Shown here piece after piece: positions 16,865 to 26,078 of a stretch of DNA of 64,000 nucleotides. The notes under the pieces are model-generated. The model was not told the origin of the DNA. It worked only from the letters and a program-made list of their open reading frames with translations, and ran no database searches. The stretch is from positions 1-64,000 of the forward strand of contig DASRWC010000020.1 of the NCBI GenBank assembly GCA_035654795.1, given 5' to 3'. Within the stretch, counting starts at the first letter, position 1; every line of letters starts with the position of its first letter. Both the position numbers and the translations under genes were made by a program. The stretch is from JAAYLC01 sp035654795 (lineage in GTDB: Bacteria > Bacteroidota > Bacteroidia > Flavobacteriales > Flavobacteriaceae).

Positions 16865-18076
16865 TCACTTCTTTACGGTAAATTCAAAAGTTGTCCCTTC
16901 TCCAACGGTGGAGGATACTTGAATATCTCCGTCTAATTTTTTCACCAATTTTTTGACCGTGGATAATCCGATACCGTTTCCTTTCTGACCTTTTCTGTCA
17001 TAATTAGAAGTAGTGGCAAAGAGATCAAAAATCCGATTCAAGTCATTGGGATGGATTCCTTGTCCGTTATCAGCAATGCTGAACTCATAGAAACTTCCGT
17101 TTTCTCCGACATTAATATCGATCTTGACGGTCTCTTTATCACAATATTTAAGACTGTTGGTTAGCAGATTGATCAGAATCTGTTGAATGGCGATTCTATT
17201 GGCATTCAATTCGAGATTCGTTTCGGGAAAATTGATATCGCAATCACTGCTTATTGCCAGAAGATCAATGACTTCTTCAAAGAGATCATTGCTGTCAAAA
17301 ATTTCTTTTCTTCCGGCAGCTGTTTTATCGCTTTCATAATGTTCTAGAATACCGCTGATGTAATCACTCAAAGTTAAAGCAGACTGCTTTAGATATCCTA
17401 AATATTCCTGTCCTTGCTCATCCAATTGTGATCCATATTTGCTCCTAAGAATGTCAGAAGTGAGAATTATATTCGCCAGCGGCATCTTCATATCATGAGA
17501 AACCACCCCGGCAAAGTTTTTTAATTCCTCATTCCTTTCTTTAAGCTCTTCCTGTGCTTGCAACATGGTTCGGCTATATTTTCTAACCTTGAAGAGACGC
17601 GAGGTTTGATAAGACAGTGAAAACAATCCGTTTCGTTGTCTTTTGGAAAGTTTGCGATTTTTCCTGTCAAAAATGCACAAAGTGCCTAAAATTTTTCCAT
17701 TCGGATTTACAATACGTACCCCGGCATAAAAAACAATTCCTGTTTTTTGCGCAAATCCATTGGTTTTGAATTTTTCATGGGCTGTGATGTCTGATATCAT
17801 GAAAATATCCTCATCGCTCGAAATGGTCTCTTGGCAAAAGTCGAAAATATCATCAGGGACATCTACATAATCTAAACCAAACTGTGACTTCAAAAGGATT
17901 TCCTTGGAATCATTAATAGTAATGAGTGAAATGGGGGCTTTACAGAGATTACTGGTTAAATAAGTAATTTGATCGAAATCCCTTTCCGGCAGAATGTCAA
18001 GAAAGTAATTCGATTTCACATCAATGACCCTTTCAACGGATCCGGGAGTGAGGGAGATGGCACCGGGAACTGACAT
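16865..18076 (-). CDS. Soluble GAF-domain sensor histidine kinase
   Basis: A 403-residue kinase without transmembrane segments. Residues 25-170 form a GAF domain (ITTINDSKEI-like opening, then IVFYAGVRIVNPNGKILGTLCIFD). A short coiled coil leads to the HisKA site His194 in FAGVVSHDMKMPLANI, then a HATPase domain with NLLTNSLKYC, DNGQG and GNGIGLSTVKKLV. No response regulator is adjacent, so it is an orphan that probably senses a cytosolic ligand or redox signal. Confidence 0.92.
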   Translation of the reverse strand: MSVPGAISLTPGSVERVIDVKSNYFLDILPERDFDQITYLTSNLCKAPISLITINDSKEILLKSQFGLDYVDVPDDIFDFCQETISSDEDIFMISDITAHEKFKTNGFAQKTGIVFYAGVRIVNPNGKILGTLCIFDRKNRKLSKRQRNGLFSLSYQTSRLFKVRKYSRTMLQAQEELKERNEELKNFAGVVSHDMKMPLANIILTSDILRSKYGSQLDEQGQEYLGYLKQSALTLSDYISGILEHYESDKTAAGRKEIFDSNDLFEEVIDLLAISSDCDINFPETNLELNANRIAIQQILINLLTNSLKYCDKETVKIDINVGENGSFYEFSIADNGQGIHPNDLNRIFDLFATTSNYDRKGQKGNGIGLSTVKKLVKKLDGDIQVSSTVGEGTTFEFTVKK

Positions 18077-18173
18077 GAGACTTTTTTAGGTTTGCTGTTT
18101 TTATAAGGTAAAGCTACAAATTAATTTAGTGTTTTATTAACACAATAAAAATAATTATAACCACAAAGAATTT

Positions 18174-18941
18174 TTAAAAGTTTTCGAAAATTCCTAACCC
18201 AAATAGGGCATAATCAAATTTTACGGGATCTTTTAAATCCATTATTCTCAAATTGTTATCCAATTCTTGAAGTGATTTTGCATCATTTTGTTTTCTCTTT
18301 AATAACCCAAGTTTGCGTGCCACTCTTCCGCTATGTACATCTAACGGACAAGATAATTGAGCGGCGTTTAAGGAAGACCAAATACCAAAATCAACACCTG
18401 CTTTATCTTTTCTTACCATCCATCTCAGAAACATATTGATTCTCTTGGCAGCTGAGTTTTTTAATGGATCACTCACGTGCTTTAATGTTCTGGTGAGATG
18501 GGGGAGTTCGAAAAAGATATTTTTAAATTCGTGAATGGCAGGCTGGAGCGTATCGGCTTTTGCATATTTCTTAAAAACAGCTTCCATACCTTGATGCCGG
18601 GTATAAATATGTTGCAGTGCCTTCAGAAAATAATTTAAATCCTCTGCATTAAAAGTTCGGTGTACAAAGTGAGACAATCTCTCCTTTTCACGTTGTTCAT
18701 CAAAACTCATGACATAATCATATGGAGAACTTCCCATGAGCTCAACCAATTTTTTGCCGTTATTTATGATGCTTTTTCTATTTCCCCACGCGATGGTTGC
18801 AATCAAAAATCCTGCTATTTCAATATCTTCCTTTTGTGAAAAGAGATGCGGGATCTGAATGGGGTCAGATTGGATAAACTGTGGGGTATTATATTGATGA
18901 ACTTTTTCCTCAAGAAAATCCTTGTATTTTAAAAATTCCAT
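18174..18941 (-). CDS. TIGR02757 family protein
   Basis: A 255-residue protein matching the Bacteroidota-rich TIGR02757 family, with the segments FLIATIAWGNRKSIINNGKKL, NMFLRWMVRKD and PLDVHSGRVARKLGLLKRKQND. The last two resemble helix-hairpin-helix DNA glycosylase features, so a DNA-related role is possible but unproven. It starts 3 bp after the stop of the LolD-like ATPase gene on the same strand. Confidence 0.85.
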   Translation of the reverse strand: MEFLKYKDFLEEKVHQYNTPQFIQSDPIQIPHLFSQKEDIEIAGFLIATIAWGNRKSIINNGKKLVELMGSSPYDYVMSFDEQREKERLSHFVHRTFNAEDLNYFLKALQHIYTRHQGMEAVFKKYAKADTLQPAIHEFKNIFFELPHLTRTLKHVSDPLKNSAAKRINMFLRWMVRKDKAGVDFGIWSSLNAAQLSCPLDVHSGRVARKLGLLKRKQNDAKSLQELDNNLRIMDLKDPVKFDYALFGLGIFENF

Positions 18942-18944
18942 AAA

Positions 18945-19610
18945 CTAATCTCTAATAATAACGCCGTCTTGCATGGTTAGCTTTCGGTCTGCCATATCTG
19001 CCAGATCTTCATTGTGCGTTACTATAACGAAAGTTTGACCAAATTCATCTCGAAGACGGAAAAAGAGGTTGTGTAAATTTTCGGCGCTTTCTGTATCCAA
19101 ATTTCCACTTGGTTCATCTGCCAAAATGATAGCAGGATCATTCACAAGTGCCCGTGCCACGGCAACACGCTGTTGCTCTCCCCCCGAAAGTTCATTGGGC
19201 TTATGATCAAACCTATGAGACAACCCTAAAAAAGTTAGCAACTCTTTTGCCTTCTTAATAGCTGTAGGTTTAGGAGTTCTTTTTATGAACGCCGGAATGC
19301 AAACATTTTCAACAGCAGTAAACTCAGGCAGTAACTGATGAAATTGAAAAATAAATCCAAGATTTTCATTTCTAAATTTCGCCAGCCTTTTGCCCGAAAG
19401 TGTCCCGACGTTTATACCATTTATAAGGAGCGTACTGTTTCTGTTTTTTTCAAAAGTATCGAGTGTGCCAAGAATATGAAGAAGTGTAGTTTTTCCGGCT
19501 CCCGAGGCTCCAACTATCGTGACAATTTCTTCCTTTTTGATATGTAAATTCACGCCTTTTAGCACGTAAAGATCATCAAAATATTTATGAATATTTTTTG
19601 CCTCAATCAT
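18945..19610 (-). CDS. ABC transporter ATP-binding protein, LolD/MacB type
   Basis: A 221-residue ATPase with Walker A GASGAGKTTL (about residues 33-42), Q-loop FQFHQLLPEFTAVENV, signature LSGGEQQRVAVARAL, Walker B AIILADEPSGNLD and the switch His in VTHNEDLA. The GNLDTES block is typical of the LolD/MacB/FtsE branch that powers lipoprotein release or extraction. No permease is adjacent, so the partner must be elsewhere. Co-transcribed with the TIGR02757 gene. Confidence 0.9.
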   Translation of the reverse strand: MIEAKNIHKYFDDLYVLKGVNLHIKKEEIVTIVGASGAGKTTLLHILGTLDTFEKNRNSTLLINGINVGTLSGKRLAKFRNENLGFIFQFHQLLPEFTAVENVCIPAFIKRTPKPTAIKKAKELLTFLGLSHRFDHKPNELSGGEQQRVAVARALVNDPAIILADEPSGNLDTESAENLHNLFFRLRDEFGQTFVIVTHNEDLADMADRKLTMQDGVIIRD

Positions 19611-19734
19611 ATAAAATGTTTGGGTGGTGAAATTACAATTTTAATATGGAACCGAATCATAAACACACTTTTTAATGCACTTTTACGTTTGTAAAATTGG
19701 AACAAGCTTTGCTATGAGGAATGAAATTGTTGAG

Positions 19735-20025
19735 ATGAAATACAGTAAATATCAATTGTTGCGTAAAGGAATCATTTATGACTTGATAGGGATGACCACC
19801 ATGTTTATTCCTTATGTAGGTCCTTTCTTAGATTTTTTATGGGCACCCTATGCAGCGCGCAAGATGAAGAAAATGTATTCCGGAAAAAAAGGAACTTTTG
19901 CAGCAGTCTTTGTTTTCTTGGAAGAATTACTGCCCTATACAGACATTATTCCATCTTTTACGATAATGTGGTGCTTAACCTATCTATTCCATTCTAAACC
20001 TGTGGCTACTCCTTTAGAGGTATAG
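19735..20025 (+). CDS. Small conserved membrane protein
   Basis: About 96 residues from MKYSKYQLLRKG. Upstream in-frame ATGs at 19675 and 19714 exist, but I prefer 19735 because related flavobacterial proteins, as I recall them, start at this point. Hydrophobic stretches (GMTTMFIPYVGPFLDFLWAP and IIPSFTIMWCLTYLF) flank a basic loop AARKMKKMYSGKKG. The function is unknown. The gene is divergent from the LolD-like gene and convergent with the DCC-family gene. Confidence 0.7.
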   Translation: MKYSKYQLLRKGIIYDLIGMTTMFIPYVGPFLDFLWAPYAARKMKKMYSGKKGTFAAVFVFLEELLPYTDIIPSFTIMWCLTYLFHSKPVATPLEV

Positions 20026-20049
20026 AGAAATTTGCTGAGAGTTGCGGTT

Positions 20050-20457
20050 TTACAAGAACTTCTTTTTTAATTCCGGGGTTGGAAGCATGCAAGAATTCCG
20101 TTTACCGAACCAGCGATACCTGTTTACTGCAATTTGCTGATAAACAAAATCTCGAATAAATTTTGGGATAATAAAAAATAGCTGCAATAATGGAAAAAGC
20201 CCTTTAAGATTGCCGAAAATATGAAGAACGGCAGAAGATTCGGTAAAGGCCTTATTTCTTCCTGTATCAATAAGAATAACAGATTTCATATCTGTCGAAA
20301 TCAAATCATATTGAGCCAGCAACTCAATTGCCTGATCACTCTGTAAAGCGGCAAATTTAAATACATCCGACTTTTCCCGTTTTATTACGAAGTGAACAAA
20401 CCCATTGCACAGGTTACAAACACCATCAAAAAGTATTATTTTTTCAGCTTTTTTCAC
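20050..20457 (-). CDS. DCC family thiol-disulfide oxidoreductase (DUF393)
   Basis: A 135-residue protein with the family-defining ILFDGVCNLCNGFVHF motif. Asp11, Cys14 and Cys17 make the DxxCxxC thioredoxin-like active site. Its partner is unknown, and it is probably cytosolic or membrane-peripheral. It is divergent from yebC; the two starts are about 90 bp apart. Confidence 0.9.
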   Translation of the reverse strand: MKKAEKIILFDGVCNLCNGFVHFVIKREKSDVFKFAALQSDQAIELLAQYDLISTDMKSVILIDTGRNKAFTESSAVLHIFGNLKGLFPLLQLFFIIPKFIRDFVYQQIAVNRYRWFGKRNSCMLPTPELKKKFL

Positions 20458-20546
20458 AGTAGTTGCTTGCTTTTATTGTCGGGCTTGTAAATGTAGCTTA
20501 TTCATACGATTTTTGTAAAAATGAGATTCTATTAATTCTTTATACT

Positions 20547-21305
20547 ATGGCAGGACACAGCAAATGGTCTAACATAAAACGAAAAAAGGGAGCCGCAGAC
20601 GCAAAACGCTCCAAGCTGTTTAGTAAAGCAATAAAAGAGATAAATGTGGCTATTAAAGAAGGAGGTAGTGCAGACCCCGAAGCCAATGCTGCTCTACGGA
20701 ATGCTATTGCAAATGCGCGAGGAATAAATATGCCTAAAGACAATATCGAAAACGCTATAAAGAAAGCGAGTGGGGAAGGAGGCGAACATTTTGAAAAGGT
20801 GACCTTTGAAGGTTATGGACCGCACGGAATTGCTTTTTTCATAGAGTGCACCACAGACAATACGAATAGAACAGTAGCAAACGTTCGTGCTACCTTTGCA
20901 AAAAATGGAGGAGAGCTCGGAAAAAATGGCTCGGTAGAATTCCTATTTGAAAGAAAAGGGATATTTTCCATTAACAAAACTAATGTACCAACTGAATTGG
21001 AAGAACTGGAATTTTCACTGATCGAGCACGGGCTGGAATCTTTAGAAGACGAAGGAGATTTTATACAGATTTATACTCCTTTTACCGAGTTTGGAAATAT
21101 GTCTAAAGCATTGGAAGAGCTTCAGATTGAAGTAGAAAATGCTACAGTAGAATATTTGCCCTTAAACACCGTACAACTTCCGGTGGAACAGGCTAAGAAA
21201 ATAATCGAACTCGAAGAAAAATTTGAAGATGACGATGATGTTCAAAATGTATTTCACAATCTGGAAATGACAGATGAGCTTATTGAAGAACTCGAAAGGG
21301 ATTAA
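20547..21305 (+). CDS. yebC: YebC/PmpR family regulator
   Basis: A 252-residue protein starting at MAGHSKWSNIKRKKGAADAKR, the invariant family N-terminus, which fixes the start at 20547 although the frame is open further upstream. GINMPKDNIENAIKKA and EGYGPHGIAFFIECTTDN are also diagnostic. Members act as DNA-binding regulators or, as reported for bacterial and mitochondrial homologues, as translation factors that help ribosomes stalled at proline-rich sequences. The acidic C-terminal tail is long. The stop overlaps the convergent MutS2 gene by 4 bp. Confidence 0.95.
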   Translation: MAGHSKWSNIKRKKGAADAKRSKLFSKAIKEINVAIKEGGSADPEANAALRNAIANARGINMPKDNIENAIKKASGEGGEHFEKVTFEGYGPHGIAFFIECTTDNTNRTVANVRATFAKNGGELGKNGSVEFLFERKGIFSINKTNVPTELEELEFSLIEHGLESLEDEGDFIQIYTPFTEFGNMSKALEELQIEVENATVEYLPLNTVQLPVEQAKKIIELEEKFEDDDDVQNVFHNLEMTDELIEELERD

Positions 21306-23464
21306 ACCTTTTCGAGTTCTTCCACACTCACGTTGGTTGTAAAAATTCCATAATTTACGATAGCTTTATTTTTTTCAATGCTATCAATTGTGCCAATAGC
21401 TCGGCCGTCTTTCATTCTAACTCTGTCACCTACTTTTAAAGGCACTTTAGGCTTTTCTATTGTTACTTTTCTGATAATTTCTTTTTCCTCCTTTTTCTTC
21501 TCCCGGATATCTTCCACTTTTGCTTCAACCTCTTTTAAAAGTTCTTTTTCCTTTTGTTTGGCTATTTTCTTTTCCTTGGGAGCTATCGGTTTTCGCTTGC
21601 TGTTTTCAAGTAAAACAAGCTTCATAAATTCATCGATCAGCTGTTTTTTTCTTTTGTTTTTCGCAAAATTTTCTGCCAGAGTATCTACTTTCCTGCCTAG
21701 AGTTATCATCTTTTGGTTTGCATCAAATAATTCTTGATAATCTTCAAGCTTCTCTTGAACACGAGCATTTACTTCCTCCAATTGTTTTCCTTCCTGTCGT
21801 GCTTTTTGCTCCTCCTGTTTTAATAATTCGGAGGTTTTTCGCAGTTGTGACCGTTCTTTTTGAAGATTGGCAATCGTTTTATCAAAACGCACTTTTCCGC
21901 TTTCTATTTTCTTTTTTGCTCGGTTTATAAGACTGTAGGGAATACCGTTTTTTTGAGCAACTTCAAAGGTAAAACTGCTTCCTGCTTCTCCCATTTGCAA
22001 CTCGTAAAGCGGTTCCAACGAACGGGAATCAAAAAGCATATTGGCATTTATGGCATGAGGCAGTTCGTTGGCAAGAAGTTTAAGGTTGGTGTAATGTGTA
22101 GTAATAATACCGAAAGCTTCTCTTTCATAGAAAACCTCCAAGAAAGTTTCTGCCAAAGCTCCGCCCAGCTCAGGATCACTTCCGGTTCCAAATTCATCTA
22201 TCAGAAATAGTGTCTCAGAATCGCATTTCTTCAGAAATTGATTCATCTTCTTTAATCTATAACTATATGTGCTTAAATGGTTTTCGATGGATTGATTATC
22301 ACCTATATCCGTAAGAATTCTTTTAAACAGACACATTTCCGATTGCGGATCTACAGGTAGGAGTAAACCGCTCTGTAACATGACCTGAAGAAGCCCCACA
22401 GTTTTTAAGGTTATGCTTTTTCCTCCGGCATTGGGTCCTGAAATCACAATAATCCTTTTCTCTTCTTCCAAAGAAATATTTTGAGGATAGGTCGGGACGT
22501 TACGTTTCCGATTAGACACAAGAAGCAGGGGATGATAAGCTTTTTTAAGTTGCAGTCGTTTTACTTTTACAAGGTTTGGAACCACACCGTCAATACTTCT
22601 CCCATATTTAGCTTTTGCGGAGATCACATCCATGGTTGTTAAATATTCTTGATAACCTTGAAGCAAAGAGCGATAGGGTCGTATAAACTCGGTTATTAAT
22701 TTCAGGATTCTCTTTATTTCCTCCTGTTCTTCATAAAGCAAATTAGAGAGCTCATTGGCATACTCTAATGTTTCTTGAGGCTCTATATATACAATACTCC
22801 CTGTTTTGGAGCTCCCCATCACAGCACCGCGAACACGCTTCCGATACATAGCTTTCACGGCAAGAACCCGTTTATTTTCCACAACAGATTCCTTAATCTC
22901 ATCCAGGAAATCAAGTTGTATATATTGTGATAAAGCTTTGGCGAATGATGAATTAATTTTTGCTTTTACATGATTTAGTCTTTTCCTTATTTCAGACAAC
23001 TCTGCAGAAGCATCATCTTTGATTTCTCCGTATCTGTCAATCCTTTTATTAATCTCTTCAGAAATTATTGAAGTATAACTTACCTTTTCTGAAATATCAT
23101 TTAGATAGACATAAAACTCTTCATATTTTTTGAAGTACTTAAGCAATGTTCTTGTGGTTTCGGAAATCAAAAGGATCCTTCTAAATCCGCTTATTTCAAG
23201 GACACTGTTTTCAATGCTTAAGAAATGGAGTTCTTTTGATATAGATTCGAAGCCGTGATTCGGAATGGGATTATCACCTCCGAAAGAGGATTTAAATTCC
23301 CATACGCGTTTTAATTCCGGCTCTATTTTATCGAACTCCACGTAAGGCTTTATGGCCTTAACACGTTCTTCTCCCAAATCAGTAATGCAAAAGGATGCAA
23401 CTTGCTCCAATACCTTGGGAAACTCCAAATCCTTCAACGTTTTTCCAGCTATTCCCGCCATCAA
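21302..23464 (-). CDS. MutS2-like ATPase without Smr domain
   Basis: A 720-residue MutS-family protein with the MutS2 arrangement: N-terminal helical core, then an ATPase with GPNAGGKSITLKT (about residue 340), ending ST...DEFGTGSDPELGGALAE and TTHYTNLK. A long coiled coil (about 510-640) is followed by a KOW-like beta domain (KVGDRVRMKDGRAIGTIDSI). The sequence ends there, so the C-terminal Smr nuclease domain of typical MutS2 (about 785 residues) is absent. Roles of MutS2 include rescue of collided ribosomes and recombination control; which applies here is unclear. Confidence 0.92.
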   Translation of the reverse strand: MMAGIAGKTLKDLEFPKVLEQVASFCITDLGEERVKAIKPYVEFDKIEPELKRVWEFKSSFGGDNPIPNHGFESISKELHFLSIENSVLEISGFRRILLISETTRTLLKYFKKYEEFYVYLNDISEKVSYTSIISEEINKRIDRYGEIKDDASAELSEIRKRLNHVKAKINSSFAKALSQYIQLDFLDEIKESVVENKRVLAVKAMYRKRVRGAVMGSSKTGSIVYIEPQETLEYANELSNLLYEEQEEIKRILKLITEFIRPYRSLLQGYQEYLTTMDVISAKAKYGRSIDGVVPNLVKVKRLQLKKAYHPLLLVSNRKRNVPTYPQNISLEEEKRIIVISGPNAGGKSITLKTVGLLQVMLQSGLLLPVDPQSEMCLFKRILTDIGDNQSIENHLSTYSYRLKKMNQFLKKCDSETLFLIDEFGTGSDPELGGALAETFLEVFYEREAFGIITTHYTNLKLLANELPHAINANMLFDSRSLEPLYELQMGEAGSSFTFEVAQKNGIPYSLINRAKKKIESGKVRFDKTIANLQKERSQLRKTSELLKQEEQKARQEGKQLEEVNARVQEKLEDYQELFDANQKMITLGRKVDTLAENFAKNKRKKQLIDEFMKLVLLENSKRKPIAPKEKKIAKQKEKELLKEVEAKVEDIREKKKEEKEIIRKVTIEKPKVPLKVGDRVRMKDGRAIGTIDSIEKNKAIVNYGIFTTNVSVEELEKV

Positions 23465-23500
23465 AAAATATATCTATTAATTTTACACAAAAATAAGCCA

Positions 23501-24166
23501 ATGGAAATTAATATAACAGGTGATTGGAAGCAGGTTTTAAGGGAGGAATTTGAGAAACCTTATTTTTACGACCTGATGCAATTCCTACGACAGGAGTATG
23601 AAATGAATCAATGCTTTCCTCCTTGGCCTCAGGTGTTTTCTGCTTTTAATCATACGTCTTTTCACGATGTAAAAGTGGTAATCATTGGTCAAGATCCTTA
23701 CCACGGTCCTAATCAATCTCATGGACTATGTTTTTCGGTAGGAGAAAAAGTACCTGTGCCGCCTTCACTGAGAAATATTTTTATGGAAATCCACAATGAT
23801 GTTGGGATTCCAATTCCAAAGCATGGAAATTTAACTCATTGGGCAGATCAGGGAGTACTCTTGTTAAATGCCACCATGAGCGTTCGCGCACATGAAGCAG
23901 GCAGTCATCAAAATAAAGGATGGGAAAAATTTACAGATGCAGTTATTCAGAATCTTTCTGAAAAGAGGGAAGGACTCGTCTTTATGTTATGGGGAGGCCC
24001 TGCAAAAAAGAAAGGTGCAAAGGTCAATGGAGAAAAACATTTAATACTCACAAGCGGTCATCCATCACCTCTGGCTGCTAACAGAGGATATTGGTTTGGA
24101 AACAAACATTTTAGTAAAGCAAATTCTTACTTAAGATCAATAGGGAAGGAGCCTGTCAAATGGTAA
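23501..24166 (+). CDS. ung: Uracil-DNA glycosylase, family 1
   Basis: A 221-residue enzyme that removes uracil from DNA. The water-activating loop VIIGQDPYHGPNQSHGLCFSV contains the catalytic Asp, LLLNATMSV the uracil-binding region, and LTSGHPSPLAANRG the DNA-intercalating His loop. The start at 23501 (MEINITGDW) is chosen because the longer open frame runs back into the divergent MutS2 gene. Length and motifs are normal. Confidence 0.96.
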   Translation: MEINITGDWKQVLREEFEKPYFYDLMQFLRQEYEMNQCFPPWPQVFSAFNHTSFHDVKVVIIGQDPYHGPNQSHGLCFSVGEKVPVPPSLRNIFMEIHNDVGIPIPKHGNLTHWADQGVLLLNATMSVRAHEAGSHQNKGWEKFTDAVIQNLSEKREGLVFMLWGGPAKKKGAKVNGEKHLILTSGHPSPLAANRGYWFGNKHFSKANSYLRSIGKEPVKW

Positions 24167-24168
24167 GT

Positions 24169-24276
24169 CTATTTTTTGTCGGTCTTGCCGGTTTCACTTG
24201 TGTCGTTGCAACTAAAATGAAGTAATAGAAAATTTATCACTAAGAGAGATCCTAAAACGATTAAAAAAACTGACAT
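24169..24276 (-). CDS. Small single-helix membrane protein
   Basis: A 35-codon gene: a start Met, 18 hydrophobic residues (VFLIVLGSLLVINFLLLH), then FSCNDTSETGKTDKK. The pattern of one helix followed by SCN and a lysine-rich tail is familiar from very small flavobacterial proteins, as far as I recall. The coding strand is the same as that of the upstream substrate-binding gene, 54 bp away. Function is unknown. Its 3' end is 3 bp from the ung stop. Confidence 0.5.
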   Translation of the reverse strand: MSVFLIVLGSLLVINFLLLHFSCNDTSETGKTDKK

Positions 24277-24330
24277 ATAGAGGATTGTTTACTCCTAAGA
24301 TGTAAGGTGCCTCTATAGGTTGCGTACCGC

Positions 24331-25197
24331 TTATAGATTTTTTTTAAAAGAATAAACAATCTCTTTGGGCGGTACGACATTCTCAATAAGATCAAGTTTT
24401 AAAAGTTTCTGTTGGATGTTTTCAATTTCCTCTTCAGATAACTGGTTGTGATTCCAATGGGTTAAACTCAGCCATTCTCGCACGTCCCCCTCTTGTTGAT
24501 CAAAATGCGCAGCGATCTTTTCATCGATTTGTTCGATTTCCTTAAAATCTTTTGTCTTCGAATTTATGATTTGTAGCGTTTGGAGGAGTAATTCCGGTTG
24601 TTTACGAATAAACTCATCTCGTGCCACAATTACAAATCCCGGCCAGGGAGTAGGAACTTCGTCAATAAGTCTGAAAATACCTTCATCCACAAAAGGTTTG
24701 GTCATAAACTTCTCCCACATAAAGTAATCTCCCTTTTTTTTCGGTAAAGCAGTAAGTGCTCCTTCAAGATCTTCTACCGGAAGAAAATGGAGATCATGTT
24801 CTAAATCCCAATTGTTTAATTCAGCGTTTACAATAGCCATAAGGTGGGAACCGGATCCGAATCGGCTTATTGCTGCTGTGGTTCCTTTGAGTTCTTCCAC
24901 ACTATTATAATCTGAATCAGCAGCCACATGGATGCCCCACAAGAGGGGAGAGGACACATAGACCTGTACAATCTTAGAGGGGTTCCCGTCAATAATATCT
25001 TTTACGATTCCTTCTGAAAGAATAACGGCAAGATCAATTTCTCCTTCACGAAGAGCCTCACACATTGCACCCGTTCCCGATGGAAAATCTATCCATTGAA
25101 GATCGATTTTTTTGCTGATAAACAGCCCCTCGTCTATGGCAAGCTTCCATGGATAATTAAAATGTTCCGGAACGCCTCCTACAATAATTTTATTCAT
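24331..25197 (-). CDS. Periplasmic-binding-fold protein without signal peptide
   Basis: A 288-residue protein of the type II substrate-binding fold (NMT1/THI5/TauA-like): IIVGGVPEHFNYPWKLAIDEGLF, LREGEIDLAVIL, AAISRFGSGSHLMAIVNA. The Met is followed directly by the first beta strand and no signal peptide or lipobox is present, so the protein should stay in the cytosol. This is unlike transport binding proteins and more like metabolic or regulatory relatives. It overlaps the nucleoside phosphorylase stop by 4 bp, suggesting a linked role; no permease is nearby. The ligand is unknown. Confidence 0.85.
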   Translation of the reverse strand: MNKIIVGGVPEHFNYPWKLAIDEGLFISKKIDLQWIDFPSGTGAMCEALREGEIDLAVILSEGIVKDIIDGNPSKIVQVYVSSPLLWGIHVAADSDYNSVEELKGTTAAISRFGSGSHLMAIVNAELNNWDLEHDLHFLPVEDLEGALTALPKKKGDYFMWEKFMTKPFVDEGIFRLIDEVPTPWPGFVIVARDEFIRKQPELLLQTLQIINSKTKDFKEIEQIDEKIAAHFDQQEGDVREWLSLTHWNHNQLSEEEIENIQQKLLKLDLIENVVPPKEIVYSFKKNL

Positions 25198-26069
25198 GAA
25201 ACTAACTTGTCCAAGGCGTATTGGATGAGACGATCTACGGCTGCTTTTGGATCTACACTGAAGGTACCTGTAGATCGATTTGCTATGATAGCATTTAATG
25301 ACACGGTCTGATGCCCCAACAGTTCGGCCAATCCATACATTGCTGATGTTTCCATTTCGAGATTAGTGATCCGATGCCCGTGAAAAGAGAATGAGGCTAA
25401 TTTTTCATTCATTTCTTCATCATATAGAGGGAGCCGCAATACGCGACCTTGTGGACCATAGAATCCAACGTTTGTAATAGTTGCCCCGGATATTGTTTTT
25501 TCTGATTGAAAAAGACTAACCAAATCTTTATCTGCCTGAACCACATACGGATCAGAATTTCTTGGGTTCCATCCTATATGTTCTTTAAAGGCATCAGAAA
25601 ATTGTCTGTCTATAACATCTTCGGACTGTCCGTAGAAATACATCACATTGTCCAGTCCAATACCATGGGTACTGATGAGGAACTTATCTACTTCCACCTC
25701 GGGAATGAGTCCGCCGGAAGTACCGATTCTTATAATTCGCAAGGATCTTTTTTCATCCTTGATCATTCTTGTTTCAAAATCAATATTTACCAGAGCATCA
25801 AGCTCATTGAAAACAATGTCTATATTATCAGGTCCGATTCCGGTGGAAATCACACTAATTCGCTTTCCTTTATATCTTCCTGTATGGGTAATAAATTCTC
25901 GGTGTGCCGCTGTTGTTTCGATGGTATCAAAATACTTGGACACCATTTCCACACGCCCCGGATCTCCAACTGTTATGACAGTGTCTGCAAGTTGTGAAGG
26001 AGCAAGATCCAGATGATAGATTTTTCCTTCGGGAGTAAGAATAAGTTCGCTCTCTGCTATTTTTATCAT
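25194..26069 (-). CDS. Nucleoside phosphorylase (uridine phosphorylase-like)
   Basis: A 291-residue enzyme of the PNP/UDP phosphorylase family that cleaves nucleosides with phosphate. VITVGDPGRVEMV gives the phosphate-binding start, IRIGTSGGLIPEV the central motif, and NLEMETSAMYGLAELLG the nucleoside/ribose-binding glutamates. Base preference cannot be fixed; uridine is likeliest. It is translationally coupled with the cytosolic binding-fold protein and follows the eIF1-like gene by 9 bp. Confidence 0.92.
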   Translation of the reverse strand: MIKIAESELILTPEGKIYHLDLAPSQLADTVITVGDPGRVEMVSKYFDTIETTAAHREFITHTGRYKGKRISVISTGIGPDNIDIVFNELDALVNIDFETRMIKDEKRSLRIIRIGTSGGLIPEVEVDKFLISTHGIGLDNVMYFYGQSEDVIDRQFSDAFKEHIGWNPRNSDPYVVQADKDLVSLFQSEKTISGATITNVGFYGPQGRVLRLPLYDEEMNEKLASFSFHGHRITNLEMETSAMYGLAELLGHQTVSLNAIIANRSTGTFSVDPKAAVDRLIQYALDKLVS

Positions 26070-26078
26070 AATATTAAT

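Noticed and set aside
25506..25997. 163-codon plus-strand frame
   Set aside because: Antisense to the nucleoside phosphorylase, which has full family motifs.
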